NCBI RefSeq assembly: GCF_001591585.1
Contig: NZ_BCVE01000005.1
Location: 124,001 to 188,000 of the forward strand
Direction: 5' to 3'
Origin: Niallia circulans NBRC 13626
GTDB lineage: Bacteria > Bacillota > Bacilli > Bacillales > Cytobacillaceae
DNA length: 64,000 nt
Positions 8,546-17,916 of the stretch are shown piece after piece. The notes below the pieces were generated by a model, which was not told the DNA's origin, searched no databases, and was given only the letters and a program-made list of their open reading frames with translations. The position numbers were made by a program, and so were the translations under genes. Positions within the stretch are counted from its first letter, which is position 1, and the number at the start of each line of letters is the position of its first letter.

Positions 8546-10237
8546 TTAAAACAAGATTTCGATTGTTAATCCGCCTAATGGATTGGTCTTTAACCTCATG
8601 CTGTATGTATCTCCAAAAAAGGATCGCAATCTTGCATTTACATTATGTATGCCGATAGAGGACTCTAACTGATTTTCTGAAGAAGGCGTTTTCAATAATT
8701 CGTTGATTTTCTTTAATTTATCTTCGTGTACTCCTGTTCCGTTATCTTTGATTAAAATGCAGGTATACCCATCTTGCTTTGAGACCTTTACACTAATTGT
8801 ATTGTTTTTCCTTGTATGATCAATCCCATGTATAAAAAAATTCTCCACCAGCGGCTGAATAGAAAATTTAGGGATGCTAATTTCTCCAAGCTCCTTTTCT
8901 ATCTGAAACCCGTAAGCGATGCGATCCCGGTAGCGCATTTGATACAAATAAGCATATTTCTCACAAAATTCGAGCTCGTGTCTGATTGTAACTACTTTCT
9001 CTTGGGTGATGCTGTTTCTTAACAAGCTTCCAAAAACATAAACAACATTCGATAATTCATCGGCCCCTTCACTTACCGCATACATACGAATGTACTCAAG
9101 TGTATTATAGAGAAAATGCGGATCAATTTGAGACTGAAGCGCCCGCATATTAGCATCCTTTTGTTTGATTTCTAAGTTATAGATATCCTCAATATTGCGA
9201 TTAATGCTATCTAACATCTGATTGATACTATGAGAAATATCCTTTAGCTCCCCTTGCTTCGTCTTTTCTTCAATGCGTACTTCCATATTCCCGTTTGAAA
9301 CTTGATTGGTTCCTTTTTGAATATCTTCTACTTGAATCACATATCGTTTAAACGTTTTTCGGAGCCCAAAAAGGAGAATACCGTCTAAAATAGCACTAAC
9401 AAATAAAAAGAAAAACAGACTTTTCATCGATTCGTTATTTACTTCCTTTTTACTGATGAAAGCGAGCACCTCAAAGTCATTGCTTGTATGAACACTTTTA
9501 ATATAATATTGTTTTTCTAAATCCTTAAGACTAATAACGGAAGACTCTTCTAAATTTGCTGCAATCTTTTGTTGGAGCACAGAGTCTTGTCTGTATTGTC
9601 CTTGATAGTATACTAGTTTTTTTGTATCAGAAATAATTGCTGCTTGAAGAGACGTTTTCTCTTTGTCATTATCTAAAATCCGTTCTAATTCTTTATCATT
9701 AAAAACAATTGATACAATTCCAATTTGTGATAAAGTATTGGGATCCTTTATTGCTTTTTGGTAGACTACTTGATTGTTGCGGATAGGAGTATGGAAATAC
9801 TTCTTGCCTCCCTTGTTTTCCTTCGTTGAATAATAGACTTCTTTATAATCATTTAATGAAATGGTTACCGATTCAATATCATCATCCAAGTAATACATCT
9901 CTGTTACGATTCGCGGAAGATAAAGAAAGGCATTATTTCTTTGCTCACTTAACGATTTTTGTAAATATGCTGCTGGTTCTAACTCAAAATATTGATACAT
10001 ACTTGTGATCATCTCTGAGCTGGCCATTAAATTAGCAACTACTTTATCTAACTTTTTCTCATTGTCTGTCACAATATTTTCTAATTGATTAGCGACCCTC
10101 TCAACAGAATCGATTGCTGTCCTTTGCTTATCCTGGCTTGTATTATAGCTGACTAATAAAGCAAAAAGAGTAACAGCAGAAATTAAGATAATAGAATATG
10201 TTTTTAATAGTGAATTAATAAAATACTTACTTCCCAA
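8546..10237 (-). CDS. YesM-type sensor histidine kinase
   Basis: This is a membrane sensor kinase of the HPK7/YesM class. It has an N-terminal membrane segment (about residues 10-27), a large extracellular sensing domain to about residue 270, a second membrane segment (about 272-292), a HAMP linker, a His_kinase domain with SQIDPHFLYNT (phospho-acceptor His374) and an ATPase domain with NGTG. The start is a TTG at 10237 preceded by AAGGATGATG. It is 12 bp downstream of the YesL-like gene and 15 bp upstream of the regulator gene, giving the order yesL-yesM-yesN. The ligand is not readable from sequence; a mannose-containing oligosaccharide is inferred from the neighbours. Confidence 0.93.
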   Translation of the reverse strand: MGSKYFINSLLKTYSIILISAVTLFALLVSYNTSQDKQRTAIDSVERVANQLENIVTDNEKKLDKVVANLMASSEMITSMYQYFELEPAAYLQKSLSEQRNNAFLYLPRIVTEMYYLDDDIESVTISLNDYKEVYYSTKENKGGKKYFHTPIRNNQVVYQKAIKDPNTLSQIGIVSIVFNDKELERILDNDKEKTSLQAAIISDTKKLVYYQGQYRQDSVLQQKIAANLEESSVISLKDLEKQYYIKSVHTSNDFEVLAFISKKEVNNESMKSLFFFLFVSAILDGILLFGLRKTFKRYVIQVEDIQKGTNQVSNGNMEVRIEEKTKQGELKDISHSINQMLDSINRNIEDIYNLEIKQKDANMRALQSQIDPHFLYNTLEYIRMYAVSEGADELSNVVYVFGSLLRNSITQEKVVTIRHELEFCEKYAYLYQMRYRDRIAYGFQIEKELGEISIPKFSIQPLVENFFIHGIDHTRKNNTISVKVSKQDGYTCILIKDNGTGVHEDKLKKINELLKTPSSENQLESSIGIHNVNARLRSFFGDTYSMRLKTNPLGGLTIEILF

Positions 10238-10249
10238 TTAGCATCATCC

Positions 10250-10864
10250 TTAAGATACATATACGAGTTTTTGACTAAGTCTTATAAATAGCTTATTGGA
10301 AATAAAGCTAGCTAGTATGATAAACAGCGAGATACTTCCGAATAAAATTAGGGCAGGATTAAAATAAGTAAGAACAGAAATGCCAGCGAGCAGCCCTCCT
10401 AGTTTAAGGAGTGTCCAGAAGTCCATAAAGAACAAGAGAAACGACAGCTTCCATACATCTTTTATCGCTGCTTCATATTGTGCCTCAATAAAGAGCGAAA
10501 ACAGGAAGCTGATAGCAATTAAAAATAGGGCAAAGATAAGCAAGAAGTCAATGATGAGAAAGAGCAAATGATTAATTTGAAGGGAAAAATAAAGATTATA
10601 GCTTAAAATGACACCTAATAGCAAAAATCCGTAAAAGGAGAAATTGCCACGTTTATAGCTAGTCTTAAAGGTAGAAAAAACATTCTTCCATGTTAATTCC
10701 TGATGGTCCCAACGGCACTCTAAAGATAGCTTTACAATCGTTAACAATGCAGGGCCAATACCAAAAATAATCCCCCCCATTATAGTCAGCAGCCAAAAAT
10801 ACAGATTCAGTTTTACTACTACATAAAATCGGTTAAAAAAAGTAGTCAAAAAAGAGGCAATCAT
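10250..10864 (-). CDS. YesL-family (DUF624) membrane protein
   Basis: The 204-residue protein has about five hydrophobic segments and matches the YesL/DUF624 pattern, including an N-terminal amphipathic start and GIGPALLTIVKLSLECR near residue 37. Proteins of this family are regularly encoded beside YesMN systems and LplABC-type importers; their molecular role is unknown. A hairpin terminator separates it from the upstream SBP gene, so yesL-yesM-yesN may be transcribed by limited read-through or from its own start. Confidence 0.88.
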   Translation of the reverse strand: MIASFLTTFFNRFYVVVKLNLYFWLLTIMGGIIFGIGPALLTIVKLSLECRWDHQELTWKNVFSTFKTSYKRGNFSFYGFLLLGVILSYNLYFSLQINHLLFLIIDFLLIFALFLIAISFLFSLFIEAQYEAAIKDVWKLSFLLFFMDFWTLLKLGGLLAGISVLTYFNPALILFGSISLFIILASFISNKLFIRLSQKLVYVS

Positions 10865-10895
10865 ATCGCTTTTCTCCTTTCTATTATATGATGAG

Positions 10896-10929
10896 AAAAG
10901 GCACGTTAACTAGAGCTAACGCACCTTTT
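10896..10929 (-). terminator. terminator after the SBP gene
   Basis: On the minus strand an AAAAGGTGCGTTA arm pairs with TAACGTGCCTTTT and is followed by CTC. It lies just downstream of the SBP stop codon and before the YesL start. It probably reduces transcription from the importer genes into the regulatory genes. Confidence 0.8.
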
Positions 10930-10934
10930 AAAGA

Positions 10935-12401
10935 TTAGTTTTTAGAGGCTTGAAATGCATCAAATTGCTTCTGCATTTCTTCGCGGACTTTTTCATACCC
11001 CGCGCCTTCTAATTTCTCATTTAATTCAGGGATTGCTTTATCTGGATCTAATGTTCCTGTGTTTAATCCATCAAGGTATTGGCTCATTACATTCGAAATA
11101 TTGGTGATTTCTGTTTTCACGGAATCTGTATTAAAGGTGAAGCCTAGAATTGGAGAGCTTGTAGCATTGGCAATATTTTCATCTCGCTCTTTGATCTGTT
11201 CGTCAGTAATAGAATCTTGAACATAAACAATCTTATTATTGCCTGTATTCCAAGCTGCCATATGATTATTTGACTTATAGCCATCTAATAATTTTACTTT
11301 GTTTTCTCCGGCCTTCTCCCACGCTTTTCCTTCTTCCCCATAAATAAGACCATTTAATAGTTCTGGATCAGAATTTAGAAGACCTAAGAACTCTACTGCT
11401 TTTTCTTTATTCTTTGAGTTACTAGAAACAACAAAGTTTGCCATTTGCGCTTGTGCTGTAGACTTAATCGGATCTGTAATCGGCATGGAAACTATTGGCT
11501 GCTCTGCAACTGTTGATAAAAGGGTATCACCATAGTCATACGGTCCTTGTGTCTCTTGGCGAACAAACCATGTACCACTATTTAATGGGTATTCCGTATT
11601 GCTTGTTGCTGCATCCTTAGCAATATATCCTTTATTGTAGTATTCATGCATAATTCGTAAGTTTTCTTGCATTTGATTATTCTCATACTGATTAATAATT
11701 TTGGCGGTATCTCCATTTAAATCCACTGCAAAAGGCATGCCATTTCCTAAGACAAAATCCATATTAGGGAGAACGCGGAATCCTTGCCCAACAGAAAATG
11801 GCATGACGTCTTTTTCGTTTTCTTTTATCACTTTCAAAAGCGGCTCAAGATCTTTGTATCCTTTCACATCAGAAATATCTAAATTATATTTATCAATATA
11901 TTGCTTATTAAATGAAAACATCGTCTGTGCGTACACATTACCATTTACCGGGAACGCATAAAGCTTTCCATTCACTGTATTCCCTTCAATATAAGCTGGA
12001 TCCAGCATGTCATAGGCTTCTTTCGCATATTTTGGAAGTAATTCCGTTAAATCTGCATAAGCACCTTTTTGCGCATTTGTTACATAGTTATTGGCATAGG
12101 CAATATCATAATTTTCACCAGAGGATACGATAACGGACATTTTTTTCTCATAATCGCCCCAGCCAATATACTGTAAATTAACACGAACGCCAATTTCCTT
12201 TTCCGTTTTCTTGTTAACATTCTCCATTAATGTATCAAAATTTTCCGGTTTATCACCAATTTGATACATTAATAAGGTGGTTACACCATCTTTAGAACTG
12301 TTATCTGCTGTTGAATTTCCTTTTAAACTACAGCCAGCTAACACAGTGCCAATCAGTAACATCAAAACAAGTAGAAAAGGAACTTTTTTCTTCATTTTCA
12401 T
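10935..12401 (-). CDS. sugar ABC transporter substrate-binding lipoprotein (LplA/YtcQ-like)
   Basis: This is the extracellular solute-binding component of an oligosaccharide importer. A lipoprotein signal peptide with lipobox LAGC (Cys24) is followed by a bacterial SBP family 1 fold, and a DUF3502-like C-terminal part characteristic of LplA/YtcQ relatives is visible (LGFTFNTDSVKTEI and onward). It is the last gene of a three-gene transporter operon reading leftwards, 24 bp after the second permease. Neither this locus nor the xylan locus contains an ATPase, so a shared MsmX-type ATPase is expected. Neighbouring mannosidases suggest manno-oligosaccharides or N-glycans as cargo (inference). Confidence 0.92.
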   Translation of the reverse strand: MKMKKKVPFLLVLMLLIGTVLAGCSLKGNSTADNSSKDGVTTLLMYQIGDKPENFDTLMENVNKKTEKEIGVRVNLQYIGWGDYEKKMSVIVSSGENYDIAYANNYVTNAQKGAYADLTELLPKYAKEAYDMLDPAYIEGNTVNGKLYAFPVNGNVYAQTMFSFNKQYIDKYNLDISDVKGYKDLEPLLKVIKENEKDVMPFSVGQGFRVLPNMDFVLGNGMPFAVDLNGDTAKIINQYENNQMQENLRIMHEYYNKGYIAKDAATSNTEYPLNSGTWFVRQETQGPYDYGDTLLSTVAEQPIVSMPITDPIKSTAQAQMANFVVSSNSKNKEKAVEFLGLLNSDPELLNGLIYGEEGKAWEKAGENKVKLLDGYKSNNHMAAWNTGNNKIVYVQDSITDEQIKERDENIANATSSPILGFTFNTDSVKTEITNISNVMSQYLDGLNTGTLDPDKAIPELNEKLEGAGYEKVREEMQKQFDAFQASKN

Positions 12402-12425
12402 ATACCATATCCCCCTTTTATTTAC

Positions 12426-13343
12426 TTACTCTTTTACCCCGCCAATTGTTAAGCCGCTAACAAAATAACGTTGAAAAAATGGATAGCTGCATGCAATCGG
12501 TAAGGTAGAGATCACAACCATCGCCATTCGCGTAGCCTCTTTTGGAATAGCGGCAAGGCCACCAGATAAGTTTCCACTTAAGCCCGCATTTTGGGTCATA
12601 AAATCAATATTGCTTTGGATTTTCATCAATAAGTATTGCAGTGGAATTAGATTATCACTTTGAATGTATAGCAGTGCATTAAACCAATCATTCCAATATC
12701 CTAGTGCGGCAAACAGGCTTATTGTTGCAATTCCTGGCACCGCTAATGGTAAAACAATTTGTGTAAAGATCCTCATTTCACTTGCCCCATCAATACGGGA
12801 AGATTCAATAATCGATTCTGGCACCTGTCTTCTAAAGAATGTTCGCATCACGATGATGTTAAACGGACTTAAAGCCATAGGAAGAATAAGAGCCCACACG
12901 GTATCTTTTAACTGTAGCATATTCGTCATCACAATATAGCTTGGTACCATTCCAGGACTAAATAACATCGTAATTAAGGCAAAGATGGTGAAAAATCGCT
13001 TATAACGAAAATTCGGCCGAGAGATGGCATAAGCATAGGTTGATGTGAATGCAACATTGATAAAAGTTCCGACAACTGTTACAAATACGGTAATAAATAA
13101 GGATTGAATAATTTGCGTTTTTAAATCAGCTAAATATGTGTACCCTTGAATACTCCACTCACTTGGCCACAATGCATATCCATTTGTTATTAAGGCTGTT
13201 TCACTTGTAAACGATATAATGATTACGAATAAGAAGGGAAAAATACAAGAGAAGGCAAACAAGCCTACCATGATATTAAAAAAGATATTTGTTTTTCGAC
13301 TAAAAGTTCGGACACGAACATGCTCTATTTTTTTCTTTTTCAC
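12426..13343 (-). CDS. sugar ABC transporter permease (LplC/YtcP-like)
   Basis: This is a six-helix inner-membrane permease of the MalG/LplC type. The EAA-like loop ESSRIDGASEMRIFTQIVLP lies about 190 residues in, and the C-terminus ends with the family-typical FVSGLTIGGVKE. An in-frame TTG at 13370 overlaps the upstream stop codon, but the Shine-Dalgarno AAAGGAGGT lies inside that extension. The GTG at 13343 (VKKKKIEHV) is therefore chosen. It is the second permease of the operon, translated just after the LplB-like partner. Confidence 0.92.
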   Translation of the reverse strand: MKKKKIEHVRVRTFSRKTNIFFNIMVGLFAFSCIFPFLFVIIISFTSETALITNGYALWPSEWSIQGYTYLADLKTQIIQSLFITVFVTVVGTFINVAFTSTYAYAISRPNFRYKRFFTIFALITMLFSPGMVPSYIVMTNMLQLKDTVWALILPMALSPFNIIVMRTFFRRQVPESIIESSRIDGASEMRIFTQIVLPLAVPGIATISLFAALGYWNDWFNALLYIQSDNLIPLQYLLMKIQSNIDFMTQNAGLSGNLSGGLAAIPKEATRMAMVVISTLPIACSYPFFQRYFVSGLTIGGVKE

Positions 13344-13366
13344 TGTATGATTTGGACCTCCTTTCC

Positions 13367-14293
13367 TCAAAACAATGCAGATTCTTCATCAAATTTGCGA
13401 ACAATGAAGTTAGCCAGAACTACTAAAATACAGCCGACAACTGATTGATAAAGACCTGCAGCTGCTGTCATCCCAATATCACCTGTACTTGTCAGTCCGT
13501 TATAGATATAAGTATCTAAGACACTTGTTACTTCATATAAAGCACCTGAGTTTCTCGGGATTTGATAGAATAATCCAAAATCAGCTCTAAAAATATTGCC
13601 GACAGATAAAATAGATAGAATAGATATTAAAGGTACTAACTGCGGAATCGTGATATTTTTAATCTGCTGCCATTTCGATGCTCCATCAACCATCGCAGCT
13701 TCATAATAATCCGAGTTGATTCCCATTATACTCGCAAAATAAATGACACTATTATAGCCGACACCTTTCCATATTCCTAAGACGATTAAGATAAATGGCC
13801 AATATTTTTGCTCGTTATACCAATTAATTTCTTCCCCGCCAAAAAGAGTAAGGATACTATTCATTAATCCTTTATCTGGACTTAAAAATGCAAAGACAAA
13901 ATAACTGATAATAACCCATGATAAAAAATAAGGGAATAGCATCGAAGTTTGATAAATCTTAATCATTCTTTTTGAACGCAGTTCACTGAGTACTATTGCC
14001 AAGAAAACAGCAAAAATCAACCCTAACACAATAAATGCCACATTATATAAGACAGTATTTCTTGTAATCAAGTAAGCATTATTGGAAGAAAATAAAAACT
14101 TAAAATTATCAAACCCAACCCACGGGCTTTCCCGCAAGCTTTGAAAAAATCCGCCACTTGAATAGTGGAAATTTTTAAATGCCACAACATTCCCGAATAC
14201 CGGAATATAAAAAAATAAAATAAGCCAAATAGTTCCAGGCAATGCCATTAACAAAAAGGCCTTATTTCTCCACAAATTTCTTAACATGGCCAT
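13367..14293 (-). CDS. sugar ABC transporter permease (LplB-like)
   Basis: This is the first gene of the importer operon, a MalF/LplB-type permease with six predicted helices. The EAA loop (YEAAMVDGASKWQQIKNITI) is near residue 197 and the C-terminus (KFDEESALF) is family-typical. The ATG at 14293 is eight bases from GGAGG. A cre-like box lies at 14314-14328 between the probable promoter and the Shine-Dalgarno, implying CcpA repression. It forms the membrane channel with the LplC-like product. Confidence 0.93.
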   Translation of the reverse strand: MAMLRNLWRNKAFLLMALPGTIWLILFFYIPVFGNVVAFKNFHYSSGGFFQSLRESPWVGFDNFKFLFSSNNAYLITRNTVLYNVAFIVLGLIFAVFLAIVLSELRSKRMIKIYQTSMLFPYFLSWVIISYFVFAFLSPDKGLMNSILTLFGGEEINWYNEQKYWPFILIVLGIWKGVGYNSVIYFASIMGINSDYYEAAMVDGASKWQQIKNITIPQLVPLISILSILSVGNIFRADFGLFYQIPRNSGALYEVTSVLDTYIYNGLTSTGDIGMTAAAGLYQSVVGCILVVLANFIVRKFDEESALF

Positions 14294-14313
14294 TTTTCTA
14301 TCCCTCCTTTCTT

Positions 14314-14328
14314 TGGAAAACGCTTTCT
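14314..14328. promoter_or_regulatory. cre box upstream of the importer operon
   Basis: TGGAAAACGCTTTCT matches the CcpA consensus WTGNAANCGNWNNCW at all defined positions but one. It lies 20-35 bases upstream of the lplB-like start. Binding by CcpA is inferred. Confidence 0.65.
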
Positions 14329-14523
14329 TTTTGGTATAGCTAAATTATAATATCGAAGAGAGTGCTAACCAATAAACAAATTATAGGAAAAACTAAACGA
14401 ATTATATGTTTTTTTAGGTAAAATATAAATATGATAAACAAAATCTTAAATAAGGTTACATCCTTAATATGTACTCAATCATAACGCACTTTTGAAAACT
14501 TAATGATTGTCAGCATAAAAAGA

Positions 14524-14558
14524 AAAACCTGCCATTTGTGCTCCAAATAGTAGGTTTT
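14524..14558 (-). terminator. terminator of the AraC-type regulator gene
   Basis: The imperfect arms AAAACCTGCCATTTG (14524-14538) and CAAATAGTAGGTTTT (14544-14558) form a hairpin directly after the stop at 14561. On the minus strand it is followed by TTCTTTTTAT. Confidence 0.75.
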
Positions 14559-14560
14559 CC

Positions 14561-15463
14561 TTATTTCCAATTATCTTGTAATTTTTTCACATCACTTTTT
14601 GGCGGCAATCCAAACAATCTGCTATATTCTCTGCTGAACTGCGACGGACTTTCATACCCAACTTGAAAAGCTGCTTCCGCTGCTTCTAATCCTTCAGCTA
14701 TCAATAACCTGCGCGCTTCCTGTAAACGAATCATTTTTTGGAACTGCAAAGGAGACATACCCGTAATCAACTTAAAATTATGATGAAAGGAAGAAAGACT
14801 CATATTCACAGCTTTAGCTAATTCCTCTACGCGAAGCGGCTCGGCATATGCCTGATTTATCAATTGAATGGTTTCTTTTATCGCCTGGGCATGAGTTCCT
14901 AAAATGGCAAATTGCTTTATCTGATCACCATCCTCCTTCTGTAAAATCCGATATAATATTTCCTTTTGATATAATGGTGCAAGAACAGGGATATCCTTTG
15001 GAGTATCAAGCAGCCTTATTAATCTAAGTAAGGCATCTGTCATTTCAGAGGTGGTTTTATTTACAAGCATCGCTCTTTTAGGAGGATCTGAAACTACTTC
15101 CTTATGATTAGCAACTGCTTCTAAAATCTGTTCTGTCGTAAATCCAAGTCTAATACATAAATATGGCTTTTCCTTCATAGCCTCTATTATTTTCCCGCGA
15201 ATAGGCAGATGCACAGATATAACTAGATACTGGCTGGAATCATAGCGAAATATCGCCTCCCCCAACATCACTATTTTGGAACCTTGTATAATGAAACAAA
15301 CAGAAGGCTCGACAATAGAATGAAGCGGTTCTGTTAATGTGGATGCTCGGACAATGCTTAGATGGTTAATTTCTGTTGCGTGTGTACCATCTGTTTTAAA
15401 GTGTTTTTCTACCAGATCCGTTAACTCATTTTTATTATTCACCATATCCCCCCTACTTTTCAT
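14561..15463 (-). CDS. AraC-family regulator with cupin-like N-terminal domain
   Basis: This 300-residue regulator has an AraC_N-type ligand domain (about residues 25-180, with EPSVCFIIQGSKIVMLGE) and a C-terminal AraC HTH pair (about 195-290, with LAKAVNMSLSSFHHNFKLIT and AAFQVGYESPSQFSREYSR). The N-terminal type is common in regulators adjacent to oxidoreductase genes. It is divergent from a short-chain dehydrogenase gene at 15591, which is its likely target. An internal ATG at residue 7 follows a GGGGGG stretch too closely; the annotated ATG has AAGAGG about eight bases upstream. Confidence 0.9.
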   Translation of the reverse strand: MKSRGDMVNNKNELTDLVEKHFKTDGTHATEINHLSIVRASTLTEPLHSIVEPSVCFIIQGSKIVMLGEAIFRYDSSQYLVISVHLPIRGKIIEAMKEKPYLCIRLGFTTEQILEAVANHKEVVSDPPKRAMLVNKTTSEMTDALLRLIRLLDTPKDIPVLAPLYQKEILYRILQKEDGDQIKQFAILGTHAQAIKETIQLINQAYAEPLRVEELAKAVNMSLSSFHHNFKLITGMSPLQFQKMIRLQEARRLLIAEGLEAAEAAFQVGYESPSQFSREYSRLFGLPPKSDVKKLQDNWK

Positions 15464-15590
15464 ACATTTTACCTCTTATTTGGAGAATTAGGCAAAGATT
15501 ATACAGAAATCTTCTATCACTCTTGCTGAAAGTTTTCTTATCATTACAGTATGTTATCTAAAGACTAATAATTAGCTATGGGAGGAAGAA

Positions 15591-16331
15591 ATGAAGCATT
15601 TACAAGATAAAGTCGCTATTATAACTGGTTCATCGAGAGGAATAGGAGCAACTATCGCAGAAGAACTTGCTCAATTAGGGGCGAAGGTGATAATTAACTA
15701 TTCAAGTAGCTCAGAAAAAGCTAAAGAAGTTGTTGCAAGCATCGTGAATAAAGGTGGAGAAGCTATTGCAGTTCAAGCAGATGTCAGTAAAGTTAAAGAG
15801 GTAGAACGTTTATTTATAGAAACCCTTCAGCACTTTGGAAAAATAGATATTCTTGTTAATAACGCTGGCATAATGCACACTATACCATTAAAGGCTGTAA
15901 CAGAAGAAGAATTTGATTTACATTTCTCCATCAATGTAAAAGGAACTTATTTTGCTTGCCAACAAGCGCTTCAGCATATGGAGGCAGAAGGAAGAATTAT
16001 TAATTTTTCCACCTCTGTAGCAGGAATGATGTTCCCTGGTTACAGCCTATATGCAGCAACAAAAGGAGCTGTCGAACAAATTACAAGACAGCTGGCAAAA
16101 GAATTTGGTCCCAAAAAAATCACTATAAACACGATTTCACCTGGTCCTACAAATACCGAGCTGTTTATGGATGGCAAAAGCCCTGAACAATTAAAAAAAC
16201 TAAAAAAACTAAACGCCTTCGGCCGCTTCGGAGAAACGGACGATATCGCAAAAGTTGTCGCCTTTTTAGCGAGTGAAGATGCTCGTTGGATTACAGGTCA
16301 GACTCTTCGCGTTAATGGTGGAATGGTTTAA
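15591..16331 (+). CDS. short-chain dehydrogenase/reductase (SDR)
   Basis: This is a classical 246-residue SDR oxidoreductase using NAD(P)H. It has the Rossmann glycine motif TGSSRGIG (residues 12-19), NNAG (90-93), a Ser in the STS segment (140-142), and the YxxxK catalytic pair Tyr154/Lys158. The C-terminus (TGQTLRVNGGMV) is family-typical. Substrate cannot be assigned; relatives are often annotated 3-oxoacyl-ACP reductase or glucose dehydrogenase-like. GGGAGGAAG precedes the ATG. It is divergently paired with the AraC regulator. Confidence 0.92.
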   Translation: MKHLQDKVAIITGSSRGIGATIAEELAQLGAKVIINYSSSSEKAKEVVASIVNKGGEAIAVQADVSKVKEVERLFIETLQHFGKIDILVNNAGIMHTIPLKAVTEEEFDLHFSINVKGTYFACQQALQHMEAEGRIINFSTSVAGMMFPGYSLYAATKGAVEQITRQLAKEFGPKKITINTISPGPTNTELFMDGKSPEQLKKLKKLNAFGRFGETDDIAKVVAFLASEDARWITGQTLRVNGGMV

Positions 16332-16340
16332 TTGTAAGAA

Positions 16341-16408
16341 AAAAAATCGATTGAAAGAATGGGATTCACACTGAAAAGTGCAAATCGATATTCCTCCAAT
16401 CGATTTTT
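16341..16408. terminator. bidirectional terminator between SDR and MFS genes
   Basis: The arm AAAAAATCGATTGAAAGAAT (16341-16360) pairs with ATTCCTCCAATCGATTTTT (16390-16408) around a 29-base loop. It lies between convergent genes and has suitable tails on both strands. Confidence 0.85.
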
Positions 16409-16426
16409 CATTATATTATTTTGCTA

Positions 16427-17887
16427 TTAATGAGATGGATGGTCTACTTTCACTCGTTTGATAAAGAACGATAGAACTAGACCAATGATTGCAACAATAA
16501 TCGCAAAGCTAAATGATTTCTGTACACCAGCTGTAAAGGCAAGCAATGGACTTAACGGGGTGGTTAAATCGGTCGCAGCACTATCTATATATTCCGCTGA
16601 ACCTGAAGCTAAAAGAGAAATAGCAATTGCTGTTCCGATAGCTCCACCAACTTGCTGCAACGTATTCATAATTGCAGTTCCATGTGGATATAATTCAGGC
16701 GGCAATTGGTTTAAGCCATTTGTTTGTGCCGGCATCATTACCATAGAGACACCAATCATTAATACAATCAGCAAAGCAATAATAAAACCAGATGATGTAT
16801 CAATATCAATTGTAGAGAATCCAAATAATGCAAGAGCTGCTAATGCAAGACCAGGAATAACTAACCATTTTGGCCCAAATTTATCAAAGAGACTTCCCAT
16901 AATTGGCGAAAGCAATCCATTGATTAAACCACCTGGCAGAAGAAGTAACCCTGCTGTAAATGTGCTTAATGCTAGCACATTTTGTAAATATAGCGGCAAT
17001 AAAATCATGGATGAAAGCATAACCATCATAATCATGATAACAAGTACTAAACCTATAACAAACATTGGATATTTAAAAGCACCTAAATTCATCATTGGCT
17101 GCTCACTTCTCACTTGAAGAATAGCAAACAAAATTAATGCTATTAGTCCAATGGCAATAGAAATAATTACTTCTAAGCTGCCCCATCCGCCGCCTTCTCC
17201 AGCATTACTAAACCCGTAAACAATACCACCGAATCCAATTGTTGATAAAATAATCGATAAAATATCAATCTTTGGCTTCGTTAATGTCGTTACATTTTGC
17301 ATAAATATACTGCCGAAAACAAGCGCAACCACAAGCAGTGGCAGGGAAATCCAGAAAATCCAGTGCCAAGTAAGAGAGCGAAGAATTAATCCAGAAATAG
17401 TTGGCCCTACTGCCGGAGCAAAACTAATGACCAACCCCATCATCCCCATTACTTTTCCCCGTTTATGCGGGGGAATTAACACAAGAATTGTGTTAAACAT
17501 AAGCGGTAATAATAGTGCTGTACCAATTGCCTGAACAACACGAGCAACCATTAAAATTGTAAAGGTCGGCGCAATTGCTCCTATAAGTGTTCCCGAAATC
17601 GAAAAAATAAGGGAAGTAATAAATAACTGTCTTGTCGTAAACCATTGTAGAATAAGTCCTGATACAGGAACTAAAATTCCAAGTGTTAATAAATAACCTG
17701 TTGTTAACCATTGTACGGTTGTTTCGTTAATACTAAAATCCGTAATAATTGTTCTTAATGCCATATTCAGTGCCGTTTCACTAAATAATCCAATAAAGCC
17801 TGCAATTAAAAAGGAGGCAATAATCGGCACCGTCTTAAACTCCGTTTTCCCAATTGTTTCGCCTTTAGCGGGAATATCCATTGTCAT
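16427..17887 (-). CDS. DHA2-family MFS multidrug efflux transporter (LmrB-like)
   Basis: This 486-residue protein has about 14 hydrophobic segments, as in the EmrB/QacA (DHA2) family. Conserved features include WLTTGYLLTLGILVPVSG (motif near residue 60), ARVVQAIGTALLLP (about 115-128) and the antiporter motif region GLVISFAPAVGPTISGLIL (about 150-170). It should export drugs by proton antiport. The gene follows a LmrA/YxaF-type TetR gene by 29 bp, as in the Bacillus subtilis lmrA-lmrB pair. A strong Shine-Dalgarno (AAAGGAGGA) precedes the ATG. Confidence 0.92.
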   Translation of the reverse strand: MTMDIPAKGETIGKTEFKTVPIIASFLIAGFIGLFSETALNMALRTIITDFSINETTVQWLTTGYLLTLGILVPVSGLILQWFTTRQLFITSLIFSISGTLIGAIAPTFTILMVARVVQAIGTALLLPLMFNTILVLIPPHKRGKVMGMMGLVISFAPAVGPTISGLILRSLTWHWIFWISLPLLVVALVFGSIFMQNVTTLTKPKIDILSIILSTIGFGGIVYGFSNAGEGGGWGSLEVIISIAIGLIALILFAILQVRSEQPMMNLGAFKYPMFVIGLVLVIMIMMVMLSSMILLPLYLQNVLALSTFTAGLLLLPGGLINGLLSPIMGSLFDKFGPKWLVIPGLALAALALFGFSTIDIDTSSGFIIALLIVLMIGVSMVMMPAQTNGLNQLPPELYPHGTAIMNTLQQVGGAIGTAIAISLLASGSAEYIDSAATDLTTPLSPLLAFTAGVQKSFSFAIIVAIIGLVLSFFIKRVKVDHPSH

Positions 17888-17916
17888 ATTTCTTTTCCTC
17901 CTTTAAATCCAAAAAA

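Noticed and set aside
16458-17117. 219-codon reading antisense to the MFS gene
   Set aside because: It is a shadow of the real transporter frame; sequence is low complexity without domain signals.
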